DNA of 64,000 nucleotides from Arachis hypogaea. Its lineage: Eukaryota > Streptophyta > Magnoliopsida > Fabales > Fabaceae. Shown here in pieces: positions 45,824 to 59,345 of this stretch (position 1 is the stretch's first letter; each line of letters starts with the position of its first letter). The notes under the pieces are model-generated. The model had not been told where the DNA came from. It saw only the letters and a list, made by a program, of their open reading frames with translations, and made no database searches. A program made the translations under genes and the position numbers. The stretch spans positions 13,961,878 through 14,025,877 of the forward strand of contig NC_092054.1 in assembly GCF_003086295.3 (NCBI RefSeq), written 5' to 3'.

Positions 45824-47139
45824 TAGTTAATTAATGGGAAAAAGATCCATATTGAGATATCTAGCACAACATTAATTTTCAATCTTTGGATAGAAAAATT
45901 AACTGTAAGTGATACTCTCATTGCAGTAATCAAATATTGTCAAAATTCCTGTCACACATTAAGCCTTTCTTTGGACCGACTTAATGCACACATGGAGACT
46001 TAAACTTCGCAACCTATTTATTACCGCATATATTTTCTATTAATTGGCCAAACAATAACCTTCCTTTGGGCCGATTATTGATCGCATAATTAATAGGAAA
46101 TAAACAAAAGTGTGCAATGCTTATTATTTGGCCAAACAATAAACTTCCTTTGGGCCGATCATTGTCCGCATAAATAATAAGCATTACTTTATTCTTAATT
46201 AGTTACCCATATTTACCATGAATATGTGTATGTAATTTGGCCAAATATAGGCCTTCCTTTGGGTTGACCAATATTCGCATGAATTACATAACATCATATT
46301 CCTTATGTTTTGAATAAATCAATTTTCACAAAAGAGGCTACTTTGGCAGCATAATGTTCAATCAATTTATTCTAAAACTAAATCTTTATAAAATAGATGG
46401 GTATACTAATCCAAATTGTTACTAGTTTCCTTATGTAACAATAAAAAAAATACTTTATGTAACAAAATTAAAATGCTTGAATAGCATAAAATCAATAAAC
46501 ACAATATATAAAATAATCATATAATATTTTGTGACCTCCTTAGTTATACACATATTTAAATACGAAAATTGCCAATATTATTGTGAAACAAAATTAAATT
46601 CACAATATATCATAAAAGAAATTAAATTTTCCATAAAATAAATATGTATAACACCAAAACAATAACAATAAAAAAACTTAATCCTTAATATTCTTTAACT
46701 TTATACATTTAGACGTACCGAAATTATATACGTATAAAACTTAAATTCATATTAAATTCAAAGAGGTTAGTTGATTCAAAACCAAATTCCATATATTTAG
46801 CAACTTATTATCAATTGTTTTCTTCCTTAAAAAAAAAAAAACGAATCCATAAACAAATAAAAAAAAGGTATATATGTCTGCATGATTATTATCCCCATAT
46901 ATATATTACTTGATCATGTGTTAGGACGCAGTGCATTCATATATACAAACACATCACTTTAATGAACAAATAAACCAATGTATAAAGAAAACACTCAGAG
47001 TCCATGTGTGCACATAAAAAATAAATAATAAACTCATCAGATCCATAAAATTAAGTTGATCCAAAAGGAGAGCAACGACGCAAATATATATTGATCCAAT
47101 GAGATTAAAATTTAATATTTTCAATGATTCAATTGTGAA
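45824..47139 (-). other. E3 leader with four hairpins
   Basis: Non-coding; conserved-loop hairpins between 45957 and 46290, including a 9 bp outer stem ctattaatt/aattaatag near 46037-46096. The distal part carries 230 bp not found in E2. Confidence 0.7.
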
Positions 47140-47153
47140 TGGCTCTGATACCA
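47140..47153 (-). other. E3 primer binding site (tRNA-iMet)
   Basis: TGGTATCAGAGCCA on the minus strand, two bases from LTR-D. Confidence 0.92.
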
Positions 47154-47155
47154 CT

Positions 47156-47713
47156 TGTTGGAATAAATTAATTTTTATAACCCAGATCATCCATATTAAA
47201 TCACCAAAAATATATATATCATAATGCGGAAGCGTACCTGAATTCATAAACATGAATTATACGATTGGAAGAGTTTGGATCTTGTGGTTCTTTCGATCTT
47301 CCTCAACCAAAGCCTTCTGTATTCCTAGGAGGCTGAACTGTAACTCTTTTGATGGGGAAAGAGTAACAAAGGCGGCTTTGGCATATTGGGGACCGAAATC
47401 CTGAAGGTCTATTTATATTTGAGCATGGCACCCATTAAACCCTTAAACCCAAATAAAATAGTATCTAAAGCCCAAAAGATAATATATCTAAAATTCAAAA
47501 AGATAATTATCTAAGGAACAAAAGATAATATCTGGTTTTATTCTCATTTAATTCCAAATCAAAAGTAATAATGACTTATTCAATTTAGCATTTATAATAA
47601 TAAATGAGATCACCATTATATAAGTCATTTAATTTGAAATAGCATAATTTGTGATTATAATTAATATATGTATTGCCCATAAATAAGTTAGGAAATCAAA
47701 TAATTTCCTAACA
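47156..47713 (-). repeat. Copia LTR-D (shared by E3 and E4)
   Basis: 558 bp; TATA box at 47409-47417 on the minus strand. Confidence 0.93.
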
Positions 47714-48149
47714 ATCTCCCACTTGGGCTATACATATATTATTTCTTGACATAATCACATCTTTATAAACTTTATGCGCGCATCTGAATGCTATTTCTCT
47801 CGTTACTTTAACAATCTGGTCCGTCTCATACATTAGATATGGAACTACCGCAGCTTTTATCACATTAAATGCCGTGACTAAACCACGCAAATCACCATCC
47901 TAATATACTCAACGACATAGATCAAATTTGGATGAGTAATATGGAAATTACATGCCAAGTGATCTCATGCATGTCTATTTCCAGCTGGTCCAACTTTATT
48001 GAGATCAAACACAATATAAATATTGCAAAATGAACATTTCACATAACATGAAATAAACCATCAACTTAATTCTGCAGAAAAATAACTCAATATCTGTCAT
48101 AGGACATATAGCATAAAATAAACTCCCACTAAACCAAGGCATCACAGAT
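47714..48149 (-). other. E4 3' untranslated region and polypurine tract
   Basis: PPT at 47714-47724; the rest non-coding. Confidence 0.75.
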
Positions 48150-49329
48150 ATTGACACCCATCCGAGCAGTGTGCTCATGAAAAACTTTAGGGGTCAATCC
48201 CTTGTTAATGGGTCTGCTAGCATATACTCTGTTCCTATATGTCCTATGAAATCTGTTTTTCTTAAACTTTCTCCTTGACAACTAAGAACTTGATGTCTGT
48301 ATGCTTCGATTTTGTCAAGCTCTTATTGTTGTTGGAGTATAATACTGCTGACTTATTGTCACAAAATATCTTTAATGGCCTTTCAATGTCATCTACTATA
48401 TGAAGCTCAGTGACAAAGTTTCGCAACCATATCCCATGAAATCGGAATCAGAGTACCTAATGATCTCCAAATTTTCTGATCTCCGATAAATAAGCATGTA
48501 ATCCTTTGTTCTCTTTAAACAACGCATTACGCGTTTAACAGCTATCCAATGATCCATGTCCGGATTGCTCAAGTATCTACCCAATACTCCCACTATAAAT
48601 GATATATCGAGATGTATGTAGACTTGAGCATACATTAAATTCCCTAGTGCTGATGCATAAGGTTTATCATGCATTGTTGTCTTCTTAGGATCATTTTGGG
48701 CATTGCTTGAGACTAAACTTGTCTCCTTTAACTACGGGTGTGTCCATTGGTCTATAACTTTCTATGACATATCTACTTAAAATCTTTTCGATATAGTTCT
48801 TTTGTGACAATCCAAGAATACCTTGAGAGTAATCTCTTAGTATCTCGATTCCTAATACAAAAGAGGCATCACCAAGGTCTTTCATTTCGAATTTGTTCGA
48901 TAGAAATTTCTTAGTTTCATGCAACAAGCCTATATCGCTACTGGCAAGTAGAATGTCATCAACATGTAAAACCAAAAGGATGTATTTACTCTCACTGAAC
49001 TTGCTGTATACACACTCATCTATGATGTTTACCTCAAAACCATGAGGTAATGACTTGATGAACTTGTGATACCATTGACGGAAAGCTTGCTTGAGACCAT
49101 AGATGGATTTTTTCCTTTCTCTATTGGATCTCCTTAATGACACTTCTTGAGGTTGTTGAGCTTGCTGTATGGGTTGGGTTTGAGGAGGATTCTCATTATT
49201 TTCCTGTACTGTAGCAGTATCTTGAGCAACAACAATATTCTCATTGTTCTCTTGTACTGTAGCTGGATTTATAACAGGATTCTCATTGTGCTTTTGTACT
49301 ATAACTGTATCTTGAACAATAATAGGCAA
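48150..49329 (-). pseudogene. E4 linker, truncated RT and RNase H remnant
   Basis: Open from the linker (IVQKHNENPVINPATVQ) through the shared joint SNRERKKSIYGLKQ to HVDDILLASSD, KFEMKDLGD and MDTPVVKGDKFSLKQCPK (48691-49329). A frameshift then leads to the RNase H part with DISFIVGVLGRYLSN and YSDSDFMGYG. The sequence is close to E1 here (both have KFSESKY and a distinctive leucine-to-valine context), unlike its gag. Confidence 0.87.
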
Positions 49330-49349
49330 AAGGTCCTGATCATTGTCAG

Positions 49350-50379
49350 TTATAGAATCCTCATCAAAAGCAACATTCCTAATATTTCCTTCTCCCCCAA
49401 ACTCAACATCCTCAAGAAATCTCGCATTTCCCGTCTCAAAATAGACCTTGATGCAGGATTGTAAAACTTGTACCCCCGTGAACGCTCAGCGTAACCAGCA
49501 AAGTAGCAACTACTTGTCCTTGAGTCCAATTTTCTTTCATGCGGCCTATAAGGTCGCGCCTCAGCTGGACATCCCCAAATATGCAAATGCTTTATACTAG
49601 GGCTTTTCCCAGTCCAAATTTCATATGGGATTTTGTTAACTGCTTTGCTTGGCACCCTATTAAGGATGTACACTGCGGTCTTTAAGGCTTCTCCCCAGAG
49701 TGATTCAGGCAAGGAAGAATGACTAATCATACTTCTCACCATGTCCTTAAGAGTTCGGTTCCTTCGCTCTGCAACACCATTCATGCTAGGTTTGCCTGGC
49801 ATAGTGTATTGCGGAACAATACCACACTCCTCTAGGAAAAGAGCAAAAGGCCCGGGACATTGCTCACCTGAACCGTCATATCTTCCGTAGTATTCACCAC
49901 CACGATCAGATTTGACAGCTTTAATTTTCTTTCCAAGTTGAAGTTCAACTTCAGCTTTGAAAGACTTGAAAACATCCAAGGCTTGGGACTTTTCATGAAT
50001 TAAATATAGATACCCGTAACGAGAGTAATCATCTATGAACGTAATAAAGTTCCGTTATCCATTCCAAGAGACAGTAGGGAATGGGCCACATATATCAATA
50101 TGTATCAGTTCTAAGACATCTTTAGCTCTCTCGGCACCTAATTTCCTTTCGTTTGTCCTTTTTTCCCTTTATGCACTCAATGCAGACTTCAAAGTCCGCC
50201 AAATTTAGGGGTCCGAGAATTCCATCCGACACGAGCCTCTGAATTCTCTGTTTAGAGATGTGACCTAGGCGTTTGTGCCATAATGATGCCGAATTCTCAT
50301 TTAGTTTTCGTTTTGTACCCGTTTGCAGTATTTCATTTTTATAGGAATTTAAGTCAAGCCTATATAGATTATCCACCAA
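49350..50379 (-). pseudogene. E4 integrase region in two frames
   Basis: Pre-integrase [12 protein letters not shown] and CIECIKGK at 50122-50379, then the integrase core from [16 protein letters not shown] with KSDRGGEYY and [11 protein letters not shown] at 49350-49979. An extra T in a T-run near 50160 (shared with E5) breaks the frame, and DICGPFP lies in the damaged part between. Confidence 0.86.
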
Positions 50380-50422
50380 ATGACTAGAGCAAATATTATT
50401 CGAATTATAGAAGGGACTGACT

Positions 50423-51535
50423 TTATTGTCTCTGAACGAACAAAAAAAAACCTAATTTGTCCAAACGAGAAACAGAAACCAAAATTCGTCTAAATGACGG
50501 TATATAAAATGTCTCTAATAAATCCAAGTAAAATCCACTCGTGGAACATAATCTAAAGGTTCCTATAGCTTCGACTGCAACTATATTGCCGTTTGCCACA
50601 TAGATGTATCTTTCAGCATGACTTGGCGGTCGGCTCCACAGGCAACCCTGCATAATAACACTTACATGAGTAGAAGTACAGAATCTACCCACCAAGTATC
50701 AACAGGTGCATAACTTAAACTAGCCTCAGAACAAACGAAAGTAAGAATTATACCCTTCTTTACACGCCAGGTGGCATATTTGGTACAATCTTTCTTCACG
50801 TGTCCCACCTTCTTACAGAAGAAACAAGTTGAAACTTGATCTTGTTTCTTAGCCTTTTTCTGCTGAGAAGGCACATCCGCAGTAGTATCACGCTTTCTTT
50901 TATACTGAGAAGATGAAGCCATGTGAGCACTTTCAGTCTTATCTTGCTGTAGCCTCTCTTATTCTTGCACACAGTGAGATATAAGCTCATTTAAGGACCA
51001 AGTGTCCTTCAAAGTGTTATAACTCACTTTGAATTGCCCAAAGTGTGCAGGAAGGGAAATCAAAATGAAATGCACGAGTAAATCTTCAGACAACTCTAAC
51101 TTTAGTGCTTTCAATTTTGAAGCAAGATGAGACATTTCCATAATGTACTCCCTTATGTTCCTTACCTTTATACCTCATGGAGACAAGTTTGCTCAAAAGA
51201 CTACTTGCCTCCGCCTTTTCATTCTTAGTAAAGAATTTTTCTACATCCTTTAGGAACTGTTTGGCATCTTTATTCTCAGTGATTGAGCCCCGAAACGCCT
51301 CAGGAATTGAGCGTTTTATGATCATGATGCTCATTCGATTGGATCTCTCCCACTTCTCTATTTTAACCTCATTGAGGTTTTCCGGAGTGGAAGTGGGTTT
51401 CTCCTCTCGAAGAGCTATATCTAGGTCCATACAACCGAGGACAATCTCCACGGTATCCTTCAAAACTTTAAAGTTTGAACCATTCAGCATAGGAATACTG
51501 CTAATTTGTGCAGAAACATTGGTAGCTAAAGCCAT
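50423..51535 (-). pseudogene. E4 gag and protease, multiply broken
   Basis: Starts [20 protein letters not shown] at 51535. A frameshift near 51160 (KGKEHKG) and a GAA-to-TAA stop near 50960 (after CVQE) cut gag. The CCHC knuckle [14 protein letters not shown] is kept at 50662-50922. The protease reads WWVDSV then shifts frame. The TAA and the T-rich changes downstream are shared with E5. Confidence 0.86.
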
Positions 51536-51562
51536 AGTTTCTAGATTAGAACAAAAGAACAT

Positions 51563-52832
51563 GCAGTAAATATTAGTTAATTAATTGGTAAAAAATCCAT
51601 ATTGAGATATCTAGTACAACATTAATTTTCAATCTTTGGATAGAAAAATTAACTGTAAGTGATACTCTCATTGCAGTAATCAAATATTGTCAAAATTCCT
51701 GTCACACATTAAGCCTTTCTTTGGACTGACTTAATGCGCACATGAAAACTTAAACTTCGCAACCTATTTATTACCGCATATATTTTCTATTAATTGGCCA
51801 AACAATAACCTTCCTTTGGGCCGATTATTGATCGCATAATTAATAGGAAATAAACAAAAGTGTGCAATGCTTATTATTTGACCAAACAATAAACTTTCTT
51901 TGGGCCGATTATTGTTCGCATAAATAATAATTATTACTTTATTCTTAGTTACCCAAATATTTATTTACCATTAATATGTGTATTAATATGTGTATGTAAT
52001 TTGGCCAAATATAGGCATTCCTTTGGGCCAACCAATATTCGCATGAATTACATATCACCATATTCCTTATGTTTTGAATAAATCAATTTTCACAAAAGAG
52101 ACTACTTTGGCAGCATAATTTCAATCAATTTATTCTAAAACCAAATCTTTATAAAATAAGTGGGTATAATAATCCAAATTGTTACTAGTTTCCTTATGTA
52201 ACAATTAAATAATATTTTCTATTATTCAAATATTATTAATATGTATACATAACATGGCCAAATATAAATCTCCTTTGGGATCAATTAATATTCGCATAAG
52301 TTACATATACATAATAATCCTTATATCCTAAAAGGATAATCAATTAACTTTACACCAAATTAATGGCACACATAATTAAATTCGAAACAATTATAATAAC
52401 ACTCCATATTAATGTTTCAGAATAATCAATTATTAATATATCAAATTAAAATTTTGATACAGCGATATGTATATATATTTTAAAACCAAATGCGTTATAA
52501 ACCAAAAAAAATGCGTTATAAGCCACAACTTATATGAATGGCGATGAGCGACAATACACATATATATAGCTTGATCATGTGTTAAGAATGCAATACATTT
52601 ACATGTATGAAATATATTACTGGATGATCAAATAAATTAATATATATATATATAAAGTCTGTATGCTCGTTAAAACAAATAATAAATTCACCGGATCCAG
52701 TCGCACGTATATGATACATATATATATGTATATTCCGTTACTCAATATCATAATGTAACAAGAACGTACATATATATATTAATCCAGTAAAAGAAAAATA
52801 AAATTGAATATTTTCGATGACCAAATTATAGA
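51563..52832 (-). other. E4 leader with five hairpins
   Basis: Hairpins lie between 51707 and 52312. The proximal half (around 51930-52070) matches E6 (cttagttacccaaatattta, tacatatcaccatat), while the distal half matches E1 without its MITE. Confidence 0.7.
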
Positions 52833-52846
52833 TGGCTCTGATACTA
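52833..52846 (-). other. E4 primer binding site with one mismatch
   Basis: The minus strand reads TAGTATCAGAGCCA; the second base differs from the tRNA-iMet match found in all other units. Confidence 0.85.
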
Positions 52847-52848
52847 CT

Positions 52849-53406
52849 TGTTGGAATAAATTAATTTCAATAACCCAGATCATCCATATTGAATCACCAA
52901 AAATATATATATCATAATGCGGAAGCGTACCTGAATTCATAAACATGAATCATACGATTGGAAGAGTTTGGATCTTGTGGTTCTTTCGATCTTCCTCAAC
53001 CAAAGCCTTCTGTATTCCTAGGAGACTGAACTGCAACTCTTTTGATGGGGAAAGAGTAACAAAGGCGACTTTGGCATATTGGGGACCGAAACCCTGAAGG
53101 TCTATTTATATTTGAGCATGACACCCATTAAACCCTTAAGCCCAAATAAAATAGTATCTAAAGCCCAAAAGATAATATATCTAAAATCCAAAAAGATAAT
53201 TATCTAAGGAACAAAAGATAATATCTGGTTTTATTCTCATTTAATTCCAAATCAAAAGTAATAATGACTTATTCAATTTAGCATTTATAATAATAAATGA
53301 GATCACCATTATATAAGTCATTTAATTTGAAATAGCATAATTTGTGATTATAATTAATATATGTATTGCCCACAAATAAATTAGGAAATCAAATAATTTC
53401 CTAACA
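52849..53406 (-). repeat. Copia LTR-E (shared by E4 and E5)
   Basis: 558 bp; TATA box at 53102-53110 on the minus strand. Confidence 0.93.
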
Positions 53407-53841
53407 ATCTCCCACTTGGGCTATACATATATTATTTCTTGACATAATCACATCTTTATAAACTTTATGCGCGCATCTGAATGCTATTTCTCTCATTACT
53501 TTAACAATCTGGTCCGTCTCATACATTAAATATGGAACTACCGCAGCTTTTATCACATTAAATGCCGTGACTAAACCACGCCAATCACCATCCTAATATA
53601 CTTAACGACATAGATCAAATTTGGATGAGTAATATGGAAATTACATGCCAAGTGATCTCATGCATGTCTATTTCCAGCTGGTCCAACTTTATTGAGATCA
53701 AACACAATACAAATATTGCAAAATGAACATTTCACATAACATGAAATAAACCATCAACTTAATTCTGCAGAAAAATAACTCAATATCTGTCATAGGACAT
53801 ATAGTATAAAATAAACTCCCACTAAACCAAAGCATCACAAA
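53407..53841 (-). other. E5 3' untranslated region and polypurine tract
   Basis: PPT at 53407-53417; the rest non-coding. Confidence 0.75.
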
Positions 53842-55334
53842 TATTGACACCCATCCGAGCAGTGTGCTCTTGAAAGACTTTAGGGATCAATTCCTTGGTT
53901 AATGAGTCTGCTAGCATATACTCTGTTTCTATATGTCCTATGGAAATCTATTTTTTTCTTAAACTTTCTCCTTAACAACTAAGAACTTGATATCTGTATG
54001 CTTCGATTTTGTCAAGCTCTTACTATTATTGGAGTATAGTACTGCTGACTTATTATTACAAAATATTCTTAATGGCCTTTCAATGTCATCTACTATATGA
54101 AGTTTAGTGACAAAGTTTCGCAACCATATGCCATGAAATCGAAATCGGAATCAGAGTTCCTAATGATCTCCAAATTTTCTGATCTCTGATAAATAAGCAT
54201 GTAATCCTTTGTTCGCTTTAAATAACGCATTACGTGTTTAACAGCTATCCAATGATCCATGCCCGGATTGCTCAAGTATTTACCCAACACTCCCACTATA
54301 AATGATATATCGGGATGTGTGCAGACTTGAGCATACATTAAATTCCCTAGTGCTGATGCATAAGGTTTATCATGCATTATTGCTGTCCTCTCAAGATCAT
54401 TTTTGCGGCATTGCCTGAGACTAAACTTGTCTCCTTTAACTACGGGTGTGTCCATTGGTCTATAACTTTCTATGACATATCTACTTAAAATCTTTTCGAT
54501 ATAGTTCTTTTGTGACAATCCTAGAATACCTTGAGAGTAATCTCTTAGTATCTCGATTCCTAATACAAAAGAGGCATCACCAAGATATTTCATTTCGAAT
54601 TTGTTCGATAGAAATTTCTTAGTTTCATGCAACAAGCCTATATCGCTACTGGCAAGTAGAATGTCATCAACATGTAAGACCAAAAGAATGTATTTACTCC
54701 CACTGAACTTGCGGTATACACACTCATCTATAATATTTACCTCAAAACTATATGAGATAATGACTTTATGAAACTTGTGATACCATTGACGGGAAGCTTG
54801 TTTGAGACCATAGATGGATTTTCTCCTTTCTCTATTGAATCTCCTTAATGACACTTCTTGAGGTTGTTGAGCTTGCTGTATGGGTTGGGGTTGAGGAGGA
54901 TTCTCATAATTTTCTTGTACTATAGCAGTATCTCGAGCAACAACAATATTCTCATTGTTCTCTTGTACTGTAACTGGATCTACAGTAGGATTCTTATTGT
55001 GCTTTTGTACTATAACTGTATCTGGAACAATAATAGGCACAAGGACCTGATCATTTTCAGTTACAGAATCCTCATCAAAAGCAACATTCCTAATATTTCC
55101 TTCCCCCAAACTTAACATCCTCAAGAAATCTCGCATTTCCCGTTTCAAAATAGACCTTGATGCAGGATTGTAAAACTTGTACCCCCGTGAGTGCTCATCG
55201 TAACCAACAAAGTAGCAACTAATTGTCCTTGAGTCCAATTTTCTTTCATGCGGCCTATAAGGTCGCGCCTCAACTGGACATCCCCAAATATGCAGATGCT
55301 TTATACTGGGCCTTTTTTCCAGTCCAAATTTCAT
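53842..55334 (-). pseudogene. E5 integrase C-terminus, linker, truncated RT and RNase H in one frame
   Basis: The longest open RT-side frame of the array: 413 codons (54093-55334). It runs from [20 protein letters not shown] through the VQENNEN linker and the shared joint RRKSIYGLKQASRQ to HVDDILLASSD, FVLGIEIL, YRPMDTPV and DISFIVGVLGKYLSN, ending at YGCETLSLNFI. Because the frame is continuous across the RT joint, the deletion itself was in frame. A 6-base duplication (SDSDFDF), also in E6, lies at the RNase H joint. Confidence 0.9.
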
Positions 55335-56089
55335 ATGGGGTTTTGTTAACTGCTTTGCTTGGCACCTTATTAAGGATGTACACTGCGGTCTTTAAGGCTT
55401 CTCCCCAGAGTGATTCAGGCAAGGAAGAATGACTAATCATACTTCTCACCATGTCTTTAAGAGTTCGGTTCCTTCGCTCTGCAACACCATTCATGCTAGG
55501 TTTGCCTGGCATGGTGTATTGCGGAAAAATACCACACTCCTCTAGGAAAAGAGCAAAAGGCCCGGGACGTTGCTCACCTGTACCATCATATCTTCTGTAG
55601 TATTCACCACCACGATCAGATTTGCCGGCTTTAATTTTCTTTCCAAGTTGAAGTTCAACTTCAGCTTTGAAAGACTTGAAAACATCCAAGGCTTGGGACT
55701 TTTCATGAATTAAATATAGATACCCGTAGCGAGAGTAATCATCTATGAACGTAATAAAGTACCGTTGTCCATTCCAAGAGACAGTAGGGAATGGGCCACA
55801 TATATCGATATGTATCAGTTCTAAGACATCTTTAGCTCTCTCGACACCTAATTTCCTTTCGTTTGTCCTTTTTTCCCTTTATGCACTCAATGCAGACTTC
55901 AAAGTCCGCCAAATTTAGGGGTCCGAGAATTCCATCCGACACGAGCCTCTGAATTCTCTGTTTAGAGATGTGACCTAGGCGTTTGTGCCATAATGATGCC
56001 GAATTCTCATTTAGTTTTTGTTTTGTACCCGTTTGCAGTATTTCATTTTTATAGGAATTTAAGTCAAGCCTATATAGATTATCCACCAA
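55270..56089 (-). pseudogene. E5 pre-integrase and integrase core in two frames
   Basis: Pre-integrase at 55832-56089 and core with [20 protein letters not shown] and [11 protein letters not shown] at 55270-55689. The extra T near 55870 (as in E4) and an extra T before 55320 break the frame on either side. Confidence 0.86.
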
Positions 56090-56199
56090 ATGACTAGAGC
56101 AAATATTCTTCGAATTATAGAAGAGACTGACTTTATTGTCTCCAAACGAACAAAAAAAAACCTAATTTTTCCAAACGAGAAACAGAAACCAAAATTCGT

Positions 56200-57246
56200 C
56201 TAAATGACGGTATATAAAATGTCTCTAATAAATCCAAGTAAAATCCACTCGTGGAACAATCTAAAGGTTCCTATAACTTCGACTGCAACTATATTGCCGT
56301 TTGCCACATAGATGTATCTTTCAGCATCACTTGGCGGTCGGCTCCACAGGCAACCCTGCAGAATAACACTTACATGAGTAGAAGTAACAGAATCTACCCA
56401 CCAAGTATCAACAGGTGCATAACTTAAACTAGCCTCAGAACAAACGAAAGTAAGAATTATACCCTTCTTTACACGCCAGGTGGCATATTTGGTACAATCC
56501 TTCTTCACGTGTCCCACCTTCTTACAGAAGAAACAAGTTGAAACTTGATCTTGTTTCTTAGCCTTTTTCTGCTGAGAAGGCACATCCGCAGTAGTATCAC
56601 GCTTTCTTTTATACTGAGAAGATGAAGCCATGTGAGCACTTTCAGTCTTATCTTGCTGTAGCCTCTCTTATTCTTGCACACAGTGAGATATAAGCTCATT
56701 TAAGGACCAAGTATCCTTCAGAGTGTTATAACTCACTTTGAATTGCCCAAAATGTGTAGGAAGGGAAATCAAAACGAAATGCACGAGTAAATCTTCAGAC
56801 AACTCTAACTTTAGTGCTTTCAATTTTGAAGCAAGATGAGACATTTCCATAATGTACTCCCTTATGTTCCCTGTACCTTTATACCTCATGGAGACAAGTT
56901 TGCTCAAAAGACTACTTGTCTCTGCCTTTTCATTCTTAGTAAAGAATTTTTCAACATCCTTTTGGAACTGTTTGGCATCTTTATCCTCAGTAATTGAGCC
57001 CCGAAACGCCTCAGGAATTGAGCGTTTCATGATCATAATGCTCATTCGATTGGATCTCTCCCACTTCTCTATTTTAACCTCATTGAGATTTTCCGGAGGG
57101 GAAGTGGGTTTCTCTTCTCGAAGAGCTATATCCAGATCCATACAACCGAGGACAATCTCCACGGTATCCTTCCAAACTTTAAAGTTTGAACCATTCAGCA
57201 TAGGAATACTGCTAATTTGTGCAGAAACATTGGTAGCTAAAGCCAT
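56200..57246 (-). pseudogene. E5 gag and protease with shared TAA stop
   Basis: Gag is open from MALATN at 57246 to the TAA after CVQE (56668). The second part (56200-56631) keeps [14 protein letters not shown]; the protease reads WWVDSVTSTHVS, with Ala of the DSA active-site triplet changed to Val. The stop codon is the same as in E4. Confidence 0.87.
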
Positions 57247-57273
57247 AGTTTCTGGATTAGAACAAAAGAACAT

Positions 57274-58072
57274 GCAGTAAATATTAGTTAATTAATGGGT
57301 AAAAATCCATATTGAGATATCCAGCACAACATTAATTTTCAATCTTTGGATAGAAAAATTAACTGTAAGTGATACTCTCATTGCAGTAATCAAATATTGT
57401 AGAAATTCCTGTCACACATTAAGCCTTTCTTTGGACCGACTTAATGCGCACATGGAAACTTAAACTTCGCAACCTATTTATTACCGCATATATTTTCTAT
57501 TAATTGGCCAAACAATAACCTTCCTTTGGGCCGATTATTGACCGCATAATTAATAGAAAATAAATAAAAGTGTGCAATGCTTATTCTTTGGCCAAACAAT
57601 AAACTTCCTTTGGGCCGATTATTGTCCGCATAAATAATAAGCATTACTTTATTTTTAATTAGTTACCCATATTTACCATGAATATGTGTATGTAATTCGG
57701 CCAAATATAGCCTTTCTTTGGGCTGACCAATATTCGCATGAATTACATAACATCATATTCCTTATGTTTTGAATAAATCAATTTTCACAAAAGAGACTAC
57801 TTTGGCAGCGTAATGTTCAATCAATTTATTCCAAAACCAAATCTTTATAAAATTGATGGGTAAAATAATCCTTATATCCCAAGAGGATAATCATTTTTTT
57901 TTTACCAAATTTACAGTACGCACAATTAAAATTAAAAAAAAATTATAATTCAATAATGCTTGGTTAATTTAACAATAGATGAAAATCGTATATAAATCAT
58001 TAATTTACGAACATCATTCTATAAAAAAAAATTAACCAAAACATGCTTCGCTTACATTATAAGCACGCAACA

Positions 58073-58106
<34 letters not shown>

Positions 58107-58341
58107 AAACCATCAATAATATATGTATGTATATGAGAGCACTATAACCCATACAATATCCACAACTGTATATATTATATATGTGCAACAATAATTAAGC
58201 GGGACCGTAGAAGAATAGTGTTCATCCATGATATATATGTAGTTTTGCGTGCAATAATGTTAACGCAAGCCACGCAATATTTAACGTATACCGAAAAAAA
58301 ATAATAATAAAATTAAATATTTTTTATGACCAAATTATGGA
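57274..58341 (-). other. E5 leader with four hairpins and a TA microsatellite
   Basis: Hairpins at 57417-57749; the distal part is unlike any other unit and contains a (TA)n run at about 58075-58104. Confidence 0.7.
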
Positions 58342-58355
58342 TGGCTCTGATACCA
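58342..58355 (-). other. E5 primer binding site (tRNA-iMet)
   Basis: TGGTATCAGAGCCA on the minus strand, two bases from LTR-F. Confidence 0.92.
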
Positions 58356-58357
58356 CA

Positions 58358-58914
58358 TGTTAGAATAAATTAATTTTAATATTCCAGATCATCCATATTG
58401 AATCACCAAAAATATATATTTCATAATACGGAAGCGTACCTGAATTCATAAACATGAATCATACGATCGGAAGAGTTTGGATCTTGTGGTTCTTTCGATC
58501 TTCCTCAACCAAAGCCTTCTGTATTCCTAGGAGGCTGAACTGCAACTCTTTTGATGGTGAAAGAGCAACAAAGGCGGCTTTGGCATATTGGGGACCGAAA
58601 TCCTGAAGGTCTATTTATATTTGAGCATGGCACCCATTAAACCCTTAAGCCCAAATAAAATAGTATCTAAGGCCCAAAAGATAATATATCTAAAATCCAA
58701 AAAGATAATTATCCAAGGAACAAAAGATAATATCCGGTTTTATTCTCATTTAATTCCAAATCAAAAGTAATAATGACTTATTCAATTAGCATTTAAAACA
58801 ATAAGAGAGATCATCATTATATAAGTCATTTAATTTGAAATAGCATAATTTATGATTATAATTAATATATGTATTGCCCACAAATAAGTTAGGAAATCAA
58901 ATAATTTCCTAACA
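58358..58914 (-). repeat. Copia LTR-F (shared by E5 and E6)
   Basis: 557 bp. It starts TGTTAGAAT, not TGTTGGAAT, and has 'aatattccagatc' in place of 'aacccagatc', a subtype shared only with LTR-G. TATA box at 58611-58619. Confidence 0.93.
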
Positions 58915-59345
58915 ATCTCCCACTTGGGCTATACATATATTATTTCTTGACATAATTACATCTTAATAAACTTTATGCGCGCATCTGAATGCTATTTCTC
59001 TCATTACTTTAACAATCTGGTCCGTCTCATACATTAGATATGGAACTACCGCAGCTTTTATCACATTAAATGCCGTGACTAAACCACGCCAATCACCATC
59101 CTAATATACTCAACGACATAGATCAAATTTGGATGAGTAATATGAAAATTACATGCCAAGTGATCTCATGCATGTCTATTTCCAGCTGGTCCAACTTTAT
59201 TGAGATCAAACACAATACAAATATTGCAAAATGAACATTTCACATAACATGAAATAAACCATCAACTTAATTCTGCAGAAAAATAACTCAATATCTGTCA
59301 TAGGACATATAGCATAAACTCCCACTAAACCAAGGCATCACAAAT
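58915..59345 (-). other. E6 3' untranslated region and polypurine tract
   Basis: PPT at 58915-58925; the rest non-coding. Confidence 0.75.
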
